Positions 13,162 through 23,813 of a stretch of DNA of 64,000 nucleotides are shown one piece after another. A model generated the notes under the pieces. The model ran no database searches. It saw only the letters and a program-made list of their open reading frames with translations, and was not told the origin of the DNA. The DNA lies in contig QPMI01000631.1 of assembly GCA_004431415.1 (NCBI GenBank), forward strand, positions 19,560-83,559. The letters are read 5' to 3'. Origin of the DNA: Cyanophora paradoxa. Its lineage: Eukaryota; Glaucocystophyceae; Cyanophorales; Cyanophoraceae. The first letter of the stretch is position 1. Every line of letters begins with the position of its first letter. A program made the translations under genes and the position numbers.

Positions 13162-13384
13162 TTTTTTTTTTGGTGAATTACCGGCCACAGTCTCTAGACA
13201 CCAGCACTGCGGGGGCTGCCCAGGGGGCATAGAGACAAAAAAGCAAAATAACTAGCAGACCGCGCCCGGCCCAGTGCAAGTGCAGCAAGTGCGGGCCGCG
13301 CGCGGAGGTGCAAGGGGGGGTACTTGTACACATTGCAGGGTACTTGGGGGAGGGGGGGGGGGGGGCAGAGATCTAGAGGCAGGG

Positions 13385-13495
13385 CGGGCGGCCGGGCGAG
13401 GCGGCCGGGGTGGCGAGGCGGCCGGGTGGGGTGGCGAGGCGGACGGTTGGGGTGGCGAGGCGGGCGGATGGGGTGGCGAGGCGGGCGGCGGCACC
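13385..13495. repeat. Short GC-rich tandem repeat, about 24-bp unit
   Basis: Four or five copies of a unit of the form GGTGGCGAGGCGGGCGGATG lie head to tail, differing at a few positions. Long overlapping open frames on both strands here are an effect of the repeat and the GC content, not evidence of a gene. Confidence 0.75.
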
Positions 13496-13530
13496 AGGCT
13501 GGCGGGCAGGCGAGGGCGGCGGGGGGCGGG

Positions 13531-14420
13531 GAAGCGGGAGGACAGACAGGTGGCGCCGGGCCCTGCGCATAGCCTGCACATACGCAGAGCCGAGGCGTCA
13601 GCTCGCCCCGGACAGCGGCCGTGCGGGGGCGGGGCCCAGCGGGGGCGGCCGGGCCAGGTGCGCAGCAGCAGCGGCGGAGCGAACCTGGAGTCGACGACGC
13701 TGAGGCAGCCGGCAGGGCGGCGGGTGGGGAAGCGGGAGGACAGACAGGTTGCGCCGGGCCCTGCGCATAGCCTGCACATACGCAGAGCCGAGGCGTCAGC
13801 TCGCCCCAGACAGCGGCCGTGCGGGGGCGGGGCCCAGCGGGGGCGGCCGGGCCAGGTGCACAGCAGCAGCGGCGGAGCGAACCTGGAGTCGACGACGCTG
13901 AGGCAGCCGGCAGGGCGGCGGGCGGGGAAGCGGGCGGAGGGGCAGGTGGCGCCGGGCCCTGCGCATAGCCTGCACATACGCAGAGCCGAGGCGTCAGCTC
14001 GCCCCGGACAGCGGCCGTGCGGGGGCGGGGCCCAGCGGCGGCGGTCGGGTGAGATGCGCAGCAGCAGCCTGGCAGCGGCGGGGCGAACCTGGAGCCGACG
14101 AAGCTGAGGCAGCCGGCGGGGAAGCCGGCGGAGCGACAGGTGACCAGGCACTGCGCACAGCCTGCGCAGGGCCAAGGCGTCAGCTCGCGCCAGACAGCGG
14201 TGGCGGGGCCAAGCGGTGGCGGCAGGGTGAGGTGCGCAGCATTAGCGGCGCGCCGACCAGCGGCGGCGGCCGGGCGAGATGCACAGCAGCAGCGGCGGGG
14301 CGAACCTGGAGTCGACGAAGCTGAGGCAGCCGGCGGGGCGGCGGGCGCGGAAGCGGGCGGAGCGGCAGGTGGCGCCGGGCCCTGCGCATAGCATGCGCAG
14401 ATCTACAGCCGCGGCCGAGG
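13531..14420. repeat. Satellite-like tandem array, about 200-bp unit
   Basis: Successive units start at about 13531, 13731, 13929, 14120 and 14350 with GCGGGAGGACAGACAGGT or a close variant. Each holds GCGCCGGGCCCTGCGCATAG, CAGCTCGCCCC, GGACAGCGGCCG and GAACCTGGAGTCGACGA. The first three are nearly identical; the last two are shorter or rearranged. The array lies wholly inside the AACTA-flanked insert. A 307-residue open frame on the minus strand is a by-product. Confidence 0.85.
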
Positions 14421-15392
14421 CGCGCGTCAGCTCGCGGCGTGTCCTGGAGAGCAGCGCGAATACTTGCGAAGCCGTCATCATCTGCTACGGATCGCTGGCC
14501 GCGGGTCAACATACGCGCATGCATATGTGCGCGTGGCGCCGAGCTAGCGCGCTGGCCGTACTTGCTCACCGGCATGACAGCTCGTCGTAACTGAACTTGA
14601 GCTTGAACCGGCCGCGGAGTCCGTCAGAAACCGAGAGCGTAGGCGGCTCGAGGACGCAGCCGGAAGCGCACCGGAACGCGGCGTCGCTGGCGCCTTCATC
14701 CGTCCGCGCCCCCGGCGCGGACGTGGTCACACGCCCCCGGACGTGGTCACGGACGCTTCGGCTGCTTGAAGTGCTTCCCGCATCATTGCGATCAACATCG
14801 CTTGCTCTTATGCGCCATGGCGGCCTACGCTGTTGTACCCAGCATGCGGCGTCCATTCCCCCCTGCTCCATTCCCCCCAAGCGGCGTACGGGTACTGCAA
14901 CACGATTTCGGCGCCAAACTCTCAGGAGCGCTTTTTTCCGGCGCCCGGTACAACAGGTACTTGAGGCGGTCTAGCGCGCCGCACGCCGCTTCTCGAGCCC
15001 GGGCATGTATGACAAAGTTTGTAGAGCGCATCGAGAGCAATCATGAGCACGTGGTCCGGCGCGTATAGCAACAGCAGGTGAGGCGCGACCTCGACATGTT
15101 TGCGCAGCCCCGCCCCTGCATTTTTTTCCGCCGCTCGCAGCGGCTACGATGCGATCACACCTATACGAGAGCGCATGCAAAGAATCGCATCTTACAAAAA
15201 TTGCTAACACAGAAAGTACGCCGCACCAACTCACCAGGGGAGCAAGGGAGGGGGTACCCCCCCTTGCAACTAAGACAAGAGCACGAAGAAAGATAAGACA
15301 AAGAGCCAAAATCGACAATAAGAAAGGAAAGACACAGAGCTCGAGACAGATCGATTGCGAGAAGAGACGATAAATCGAGCAGATCTAGGGAC

Positions 15393-15460
15393 AGAGGATA
15401 ACTGACACGAAGAAGAGCCAGAGCTAGAGGATAACTGACACGAAGAAGAGCCAGAGCTAG
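15393..15460. repeat. Two tandem copies of a 34-bp unit
   Basis: The unit begins GAGGATAACTGACACGAAGA and is repeated exactly once, within the unique interior of the inverted-repeat transposon. Confidence 0.8.
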
Positions 15461-16335
15461 AGATACCATCAATATTAGAAGGAATTACATCACTAAGAAG
15501 CGGGGGACAAAATTGAGAAAGATAAATAACAGGAAGAAGACAAGTAAGAGGAACAACAAGACGACATGGAGGCGGAGGCGAAGCAGGACGATGCGAAAGG
15601 GCAGAGCTACGGCACGAGGTCGAGGAGGACACAGGAGGCGGAGCAGGCGGATCAAGAGCGTCTCATTTGGCCGCCACGCGTATATATACGTACCTAGGCC
15701 TGGGCACCCAGCGTGGTGCCGGTACGCTTTCCGTGCGCATGCTCAAGCACAGCGTTGAGATCGAAGATCATCGAGCATCGCGAGCCTCAAAAAAAAGAGT
15801 GCTGGGAGCTCCCCACTCCGATCCAGCTGCAGATCTAGAGGGGCCGGGGGCCGGGGCTCGCAATCGGGATACGCGGCCGGATCATGATCAGCGGCTTCAT
15901 ACGCGGCCGGATCCGGAGGCGACGGTTATTTTCAATTGCAAATGAATTTATATATATAATTAACTTAGAAAAATCGACGTCGACATGCAGAGGCTGTGTC
16001 TTTCCTTTCTTATTGTCGATTTTGGCTCTTTGTCTTATCTTTCTTCGTGCTCTTGTCTTAGTTATTTTGCTTTTTTGTCTCTATGCCCCCTGGGCAGCCC
16101 CCGCAGTGCTGGTGTCTAGAGACTGTGGCCGGTAATTCACCAAAAAAAAAAAATGCAGAGGCTGTGGCCGGTAATTCACCAAAAAAAAAAAAAGACATGC
16201 ATGCACACCACCGGGGGGGGGGGGGGGGGGCTTCATCACGAGCGGGGTACTGAACTCTCGTTGTCTGGCGACAGTGCCGCGCGGCACGTATACGTATGCC
16301 GCGACTGTAGCGTGCAGCACGTGAGCGAGATATCG

Positions 16336-19300
16336 ATGACTATGCCGGTGGAGCTCGAAGCGCTCCTTTCGCCGTGCCCGATTGGCGAGGACGGCGCGCT
16401 CGCGGAGTCCGATCCCGCGCATCCTTTCGACGTGCGCGTCGTGGCGGCCGTGTGCGAAGGCGATCCGGGCGAGCCCGCCACGCCTGCGCACCGCGCGGTG
16501 CTCGCCGGCCGCAGCGCCTACTTCCGGGCCATGCTGGGCGGCGGCTGGCGCGAGTCATCGGGCGCCGGGGATGTCCGCGTGTGCGGCTGGAGCCCCGCCG
16601 CCCTCCGCGCCGTCGTCCGCTGGGCGTACGCGGGCGACCCGGGCGCGCTCCCCGCCGGGGCCGACGAGCTGGCCGAACTCTGCCGCGCCGAGGACTTCTT
16701 CGGCCTGCCGGGCTTCACCGAGGCGCTGGAGGCGCGGGCGCTCCGCTCCACGCCGCCCGCCGCCGCGTGCCGCCTCTGGCGCACCGCGGAGGACGCGGGG
16801 CACGAGGCGGTGGCGGGCCTGGCGCGCCGCGCCCTCCTGCGCGCCGCCGACGAGGCGCCGGGCTGCGCCGCGCTCGGCGCGCTCCCCGCCCGCCTCGCCG
16901 CCTCCGTCCTCTCCGACCCCTCCGCCCGCCTCCCCTCCGAGGCCGCCGCCGCCCGCCTCGCCGCCCGCTGGCGCGTCCTCTAATTTCCCGTACGCTTCGT
17001 CGCCCTTTTATCTGACTCGGTACCCCTCCGCAGGTGCCTCGCGGCGCCCCCCGACGTTCGCGCGGCAGGGGCCGCCCTCCTCTGGCCCGCTGTTCGCGTA
17101 CCCCTCCTCTCCCCCGCGGACCTCGCCGGTACCCCCTCCCCTCCCGCGAGCACCCCGCGGCGCCCCTTGCAGCTGCGTCCAACTCATGTACCCGCCGTCT
17201 TTCAGACTGCGACATCTCGAGGGGTCTACCCCCCGCCACCCTCGCCTCCGCCCTTTCCGCCCTCCGCCGGGCCACGAACGCGGTCGCCGCGGATTCCGTA
17301 ACACCCTTCGCTTCCAACCCCCGCCTCGGCCCCTCCTCCGAGGTCCGAGGGCGACCCATGCGCCGGGGTACCACAAGCTCGCCTCACTTTCGGCGCAGTC
17401 GTACAGCCTCAGGGGCCTCCGGCACGTCCCGGGCCCCGCCCTCGCGTCCCTCTTCGAATCCGGGCGGGACCGCTTGCCTTCGCTGACCGAGGTGGGTTCG
17501 AGCGAGCCCGCCCGACCGCCCCCGCGTCGCCCGCTCACGTATCCCCCCCCCCCCCCCCCGCCTCCAGCTGGATCTGTCCGGGTACCCCTCGTCCCTCCCG
17601 CAGTCTATCGGCCCTAGCTCGAGACCCGCCTTCCTCAGCTGCGCGCTGCTGGACGGGGAATCGCTGGTCGCGATCTGCGGCGCCCTCGCCCGCCGGGCCG
17701 CTCCGCTCCGCCGCCTCGACCTCTCCGGGTGCCCCCAGGTGCGCGTACCCCTCCCCAATCGCGTACCCCCCAGCCCGGCTCCTTCGACCTTCCAACGCAG
17801 CTCCACGCGGCGGCCATCGGGCACGCGCTCCTCAGCCTCTCCTCCCTCCAGGCTCGCCCGCCCGCCCGCCCGCCCGCCCGCCCGCCTGATTCGATCCGCG
17901 CTCGCCTGATTTGATCTGATTCGGCCGCTTCGCCCCGCCCCGCAGGACCTCGCGATAGACGACTGCCCCATCGCCGCGTGCGCTCATCTGATCTGATCCG
18001 TCTGATCTGAGCTGAACTGATCTGATCTAATCGCAGGCCCCTCCTCTCCCCCTACGAGCGTCGCCGCGGGTCCCTCCTCCGCCTCTCCGCCCGCCGCGCC
18101 GACGTACCCCCCAAGGCGGCCGCCAAGCGCCCCCTGGTCCGCTCCGCTGGGTACCGCGATTTCTCCCCCTCCCCCGGCCTTCGACTGGGGGTACCGCGAA
18201 GGTGGCGGGCCTCCTCTCGGCCGCTGGTACCCGTCTGGCCGCGCTCGACCTCCGGGAGTGGCGTACCCCCCTCCTGGAGGAAGACGCGGCGGCCCTTGCG
18301 GAGCGCCTTCGATCGGGTACCCTCCGCGAGCTCGACCTCTCCGGGGTACCCTGTACCCCTCTTCCCCTTTCACCTTCCCCCTCCCCGCCTCTGACCGGGG
18401 GTACAGGCCTGGCATGAGCAGACGGAGGCGGATCCAGGGGGGGATGCGGCCGGGGGGGCGGCGGCGGCCGCTGCCCCTTTATGTGCGGGCCTGCGGGGCG
18501 CCCCCTCTCTGACCACCCTCCGCCTCGGCCACTGCCCCTTCGTCTCCGATGACCTGGCGCGCCCCGTACCCCCCCGCTTCTTCCCCCCCTCCCCGCACGC
18601 CCTCCGGCGCTCACGCGCCCCTCCGTCCGCAGGTCCGCGCGGCGCTGCGCGCATCCCCCCTGCGCGAGCTGTCCCTGCGGGGTACGCCGATCTCCGACGC
18701 GGCGTTCGCGGACGCACCCCCGTCCTCGCTCTCGGGCCTCGAGGCGCTCGACCTCCGCGAGACGGGCATCGAGGGGTGCATCCTTTCCCTGTACCCCCCT
18801 TCGCCCGCGTCGCTTTTCCGAGTACCCCCCGCCGCCGCGCAGGACCACGTGGCTCCCCGGGTGCCGCTCCCTTCGGAGCCTGAACGTGCGCGGCTGCAGA
18901 GGCTTCAGGCCGCCCGGTCCCTCCTGGCCAGGAGACGCCAGCCCCCTCCTCGAGGAGCTCAAGGCCGGCTGGGGCATCTCCGACGTGCACCTGTGCGTCC
19001 GAAAGAACGCCGTACCCCCCCCCCCGCTCGCTCGTCCATCTCGTGATTCAAATCGGCGCCCGGCGGGCAGGGCGAGCGCGCCGCCGCTGCGGGCGCTCTC
19101 CCTGGGGCTGGGTACGAGCGCGACGGACTCGGGACTCGTACCCCTCGTCCGCCGCTCGGGGCGCCGCCTCCGCGCCCTCCGCCTGTGCCCTTCCCCCCCC
19201 CCCCCCCCACCACCCCCCCACACCCCACACCCCTTTCCCCCCCCTAAACAGCTTCGCAGGTCGTTCGCGCGGCTCAGCGGCCGCGGCCTGCGGGCGGTGG

Positions 19301-21290
19301 TCGATGCCTGCCCTGAGCTCGAGGCGCGCTATGCATCTTTCTTTGGCGCGCGTGCCTGACCGCTTCTCGACCCCATACTTCGCCGGGCAGATCCTGAGCG
19401 TCGAGTGCAACCTGGATGAGCTGGGCGACCGTTCACCCGACCGTTCAAGCAGCGAAGGCGAGGAGGAACAGACGGAGGGGGAGGAGGGGGGAAGGAAAGG
19501 GGAGGATGTGGCGGAGGGGCCCCGCCCGCACGCCCTCGCCCCCCTCCTAGGGGAGGGGGGTACCGGTGCATTGCGCGCCCTCCGGCTCGACTGCGGACGG
19601 TGGCGCGGCTTCTGCCGAGGCCTCCCCGCCTCCTGGGTACGCCTTTTCCATCTATTCGCGCTCGCCCTTCACCCCTCTACTAAAGCGTACCCGGGCAGCT
19701 CTCGGGCCTGCGGTCGCTGCGCCTCTTCCAGTGCCGGGACCTGACCGACGAGCACCTCAGGTGATCCTGAGCTCAGTTCGCCCTCTGCGGTCTTATCTGA
19801 GCGCTGTTCGCTCCCCATCCGCCGTTCGCAGGCCCGCCGGGCCCGCCCCCCTCCTCCCCCTGGAGGTGCCCCCCGCCCTTCCCCCGCCCCCGGCCCGCGC
19901 GTGCCTCTCCCTCGAGACATTAGATCGCGCTCCCGATCTCACACTCAAACCGCGGATCTCGCGCCTAAGACAACATCAGCTTCAGCTAAATTTTAAGCCT
20001 TAAGTCATCCAAGCTAATGCTCCCCCCCCCTCCCCCCCCCCCCCTCTCCCCCCGCCCTCCCCCGCACCCGGCCCGCGCACGCCCCTCCCTAAGCCTTCGC
20101 GTACGCCCACGTACGACTTCAGCTGAAGCCTTAAGCCTTGGCCGACATCCGATCTCGCGCTCAGATCAGATCAGATCTGATCTGATCCGATCCCGCCTCG
20201 CCTCGCCCCAGGAGCTCTCTGTGGAGGAGTGCCGGGGCGTGTCGGGGGCCGCTCTTCTCGCCCTCGCCGCCGCCTGCCCCGCCCTCCGGTGCGCGGGCGA
20301 GGGCGTTCCAGGGGCGTCGACGGCAGATGCCCGCAAACCAAACTCAGAGCCGCGGCCCGCGTGTGCACGCGTACATATCTAGGCTCCTGCGCGGCCTACG
20401 CCGCCTTCACTTCCTCTCTACGCCCCCAGTCAGCGAGAGCGCAGCGCGTTGAACGAACCCTGTGACATAGATACTCCACCAACATACCTACAATCTAGAC
20501 TTGGCCCGGCCCGCCCCCGCTTAAGCTTAAGCTTAAGCTGATGTTGTCGTACTCCGCGCGGCGCCGGCACGGCAGGTCGCTGCGGGCGGCGCACCTGGGG
20601 CCTACCGGCGTCCCCGCCTCCTTCCTCGAGGACCTCGCCGCCCTCTGCCCCGCCCTCCGCTCCGCCCTCGTCGACCGGTGCGCCAGCTTCAAGGCTTGGC
20701 CTCATGATGGGCGATAATAAGAGGTCATAACAAATCCGGTTGCTACTTGAACTAAGAAACACGTTAAGCCAACAATTAGGCTGTTAGGAAACGGCTTGCC
20801 CTGCCGCCCTCTGCCCCGCCCTCCGCTCCGCCCTCGTCGACCGGTGCGCCAGCTCGAGCTTAGATTGCGCCTTGAGCTTAAGCTCAACTTAGCTTGATTA
20901 GCTACAAAGGATGATTGGATTTAGCTTAAATCAGCTTAAGATTTAGCTTGATTGGCTTAAAATGATGATCGGCCCCGCCCTCCGTGCCGCCCCCGTCGAC
21001 CGGTGCGCGCGCTTAAGCTTGGATTGATGATGATGATGCGTCGATTTAAATTAGCGCGCGCTTAAGCTTAAATTAGTTTAAGCTTAAGCTCAGCGGTGCG
21101 TCGATCGATGATGATGATGATATTTGGGATCAGGTGCGATCTGGTGGAGGGGGGGATCCGCGCCCCGGCGGCGCGCCCCGGCCCCGGCCCCCGCCCCCGC
21201 CTCCTGCTCAACGCGTGCCGCCGGACGGAGCACCTCACAATCCGGTGCGCCGTCAGCAGGGGCGACCCCGTGGACATGTGCGCGCAGTAG
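16336..21290 (+). CDS. BTB/POZ-LRR protein
   Basis: The first exon (16336-16983) encodes a BTB/POZ domain. HRAVLAGRSAYFRAMLGGGW and VVRWAYAGD are the usual BTB beta-strand and helix landmarks, and they are followed by a helical BACK-like segment to the exon end. The start ATG at 16336 is in frame with a second ATG at 16342. Later exons, separated by C-rich GTACCCC...CAG introns, carry leucine-rich repeats: RRLDLSGCPQ (about 17710), ALDLREW (18240), ELDLSGV (18330), LRELSLRGTPI (18665), LEALDLRETGIEG (18745), LNVRGCRGF (18880), LRSLRLFQC (19710), ELSVEECRG (20213). The stop TAG is at 21288. BTB proteins with ligand-binding repeats usually act as cullin-3 substrate adaptors; that role is inferred. 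An acidic Glu/Gly-rich insertion lies at about 19445-19520. Distal introns (20500-21120) hold AAGCTTAAGC palindromes. Confidence 0.78.
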
Positions 21291-22141
21291 TCGGCCGTAG
21301 ATCATAGTTGGCGCAATAGTAGATCTCTATAGCTAGTTATAGTAGTTGCATGCCGCAGTGCAGTGCAGCCTCAATAACCTCCAATTTGCAATTGCAATTG
21401 CAAGACAAGAGAGAGGGCCCGGCCGCGGGTGATTTCTGAGGGCCCGGAGACAAGACAAGATCTAGACAAGTTAATTTGAGGTGCTCTGCTGCAGCTGCAG
21501 CTGGTCGATCGCGAGCTCGTCTTAATGTTTGGATACGTGTGCGAATCATTCATTATTCGAATTCTAGATCTCCCAATCAATCTCGATCTCGCACTTCATA
21601 CATGCGCGCATGCATATGCATGCATCATGGGCATACGAGTCTTTCGTTAAACGAATTATCAGCGCAAGGACTCCGAGGCTCGTTAGGGCTTTTAAAATGT
21701 ATATATGGTCACGTGATACGGCCTAGAAGGCTAGCTAGCTCTCGCTAGGGCAGCCGTCACAGCCCGCACGTGCACGTCACGGCGTGCTGCCGATTCGAAT
21801 TCCGGAGTCCCGGTCGACTCCCGGATCGGGACTCGAGCTCGGTTCTCGAGCTCGGATTCGGAGCCGGGCCGCGGGGGCCCGGGGGTCTAGATCTCGGCTA
21901 TGCATGCAAATGTGCGAATTCGAATTCAGCGTTCATGATCAATCGCAGTTGTGTACGTACATTAAGCGTACGTTTACGACTCCCGGGCCCGGGCCCCCAG
22001 CGCCCCCCTGCAGCTGCCCGATGATGGCCCCCGGCTCGAGCGAAGGTCGCGCGGGGTCGGATTTATATACGCTCGAATCCTATAGCTAATTATAATTATG
22101 ACTTTGTAGTAAGGGCGCTATCTCTAGATCCAGCTCAGATC
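21291..22141. other. Convergent intergenic spacer
   Basis: This lies between the 3' ends of the BTB-LRR gene and the cation transporter. I see no gene. It is rich in restriction-site-like palindromes (CTCGAGCTCGG, GAATTCGAATTC, GGGCCCGGGCCC) and AT-rich patches that could serve for polyadenylation. Confidence 0.5.
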
Positions 22142-23779
22142 TCATGTGAGCTCAGCGCTGGCCTCTGCATGCGCATCTGCAGCCGGGCGCCTGGATCTCA
22201 GATCAGATCTGAGCTCGAGGTCGGACCCGAGCCGGGCCGAAGTTCGGTACGTGTACGCGGAGGCGGACACGGCGGGGTCGACAGAGTCCGGCAGGCCCCT
22301 GCACACAGACGAAAGTAGTTCAGTTAAGGTTAAATGTTTTGGATCCCGGAGCTCTATTCGACCTCGAGCTCGCAAGATTTATAATTACGTGTACGGATCG
22401 GTGTTTAGAGTCGAGGCTCGCGGTGCATTAAAATTTATATATGAAGCGAGGGGGTGCCCGCGGGCGGCGTGGGAGCGGGGCGCGCCTGTGCCGGCCGAGG
22501 AGCATGAGGAGGGACACCGAGACCTGTGCGTGGACACGTGCGAACGAACCCTTAGTTAACGGGCCAAGCAAAGGCGGGCGGGCGAGCGGCGGGTGATTGA
22601 TATTTGCAATTGCGCCCGGGTGCCGGCCGCTCGAAATTCGAGGAGGCCTAGGCCGTCAGCACTAGCTGCAGCGGGCAAGGGCGAGCGAACCCTGGAGACG
22701 GGGCTGCGAACGAAAAGACAACAACGAGTCAGCTCGCGGGGCCAACGAGACAACGGGGGATTGCTTTCCAAGGCCTAGATTCAATTTAGGGCCTAGGCCT
22801 AGGCCCGCCCAGCTATAAATAGGTCCAGTCTAATCTCGCCCCCTGCGGCGAACCTGAAGGCGGCGGAGAGAGAGGCGGGGCGGGGCTCGAGAGAAGAAGG
22901 TGGCGGCAGAGTTGAGCCTAGTACTGGGCTGTGCCCTGTCGGGCAAGCAAGCAAGCCTTGCACTCGCACGCGCGGCTTGCTTCCTAGGCCTACCATTAAT
23001 TTAGGTCTAGCACGAGTATATTTTCCCTAGGAGGAGGTATCTAGGAGGCCAGGCATAATCACCCTAGACGTACCTGAAGGCGGCGGAGAGGGAGGCGGGG
23101 CTCCCCGGGGCCCCCATCGAGAACCCGATGTTCCCTGCGAACGAAGCGGGCGAGGCGCACGCGGACGCGGATCGCAGTGAGCTAGCGGGGGTACGCGACG
23201 TCCTCGGGGGGAGGGGGGTACGCATGAGTGCGCCGCCAGGCGCACCGTACGCCGACACCGCCTCGAAGATGACCTGCGGGGGGGGGGGGGGGGGGGGGGT
23301 AGGTTAAGGATGGAGTGGAGGGCTCGGGCCGGGCCGGGCCGGGGGGCGATGGCGGCGCGTGCCGCGAGACTCTAACCCGAGTGCGTGGGGGCGGCGCACG
23401 TCGAGGACGTCGTACCCCTGCGGATTCCGAAGGGATGGCCCCTCGGCGATGCAGATCTGGGGAGGCTCCCTGAAGGAGACAGCGCGGGGGGGGGGGGGGG
23501 GGGGGGGGGCGTGGGGCGGGGTACCACGATTATCCCAAGCCAGATCCATGCGATGTCGCGCGTGACCATGTACTGGGAGGGGGTAGGGCATTACTAAAGA
23601 AATAAAGAAGAACTGAAACAGGGGGGAGAAGGAAGATGGGGGTACCTGGAGGTGCTTTGTGGCCGCAGCGGCGCCCCCCAGGGGCCCGGGAGCGGGGTCG
23701 GGGGTCGGGGGCTCGCCAGGAGGGGGTACCACCAGCGAGCGTCGCCGGACGAGTTCCGTTGCGAACGAAGCCTGCTCGG

Positions 23780-23813
<34 letters not shown>

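Larger units (their letters stand above)
13250..15272. mobile_element. 2-kb insertion inside the transposon arm, flanked by AACTA
   Basis: The segment 13255-15267 interrupts the left terminal repeat. The five bases AACTA occur at both borders (13250-13254 and 15268-15272) but only once, as TAGTT, in the intact right arm (16059-16063). That is a clean 5-bp target-site duplication. The insert starts GCAGACCGCGCCC and ends with a palindromic GCAAGGG...CCCTTGC motif. It carries GC-rich tandem repeats and no recognisable gene, so its type is unknown. Confidence 0.72.
13162..16152. mobile_element. Inverted-repeat transposon, left arm split by a later insertion
   Basis: The right terminal repeat (15994-16152, about 159 bp) is the reverse complement of two separate left blocks: 13162-13254 (starting with a T run and GGTGAATTACCGGCC) and 15268-15337 (AACTAAGACAAGAGCACG...). 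Rejoining the left blocks gives an element of about 0.97 kb with long terminal inverted repeats and no coding sequence, i.e. a non-autonomous MITE-type element. A further partial copy of the terminus (CTGTGGCCGGTAATTCACC) follows directly at about 16161-16180. Confidence 0.8.

Noticed and set aside
13252-14175. 307-codon minus-strand open frame and a 277-codon plus-strand frame
   Set aside because: Both lie in the 200-bp GC-rich tandem array; length comes from the repeat and lack of AT-rich stops, and no domain is present.
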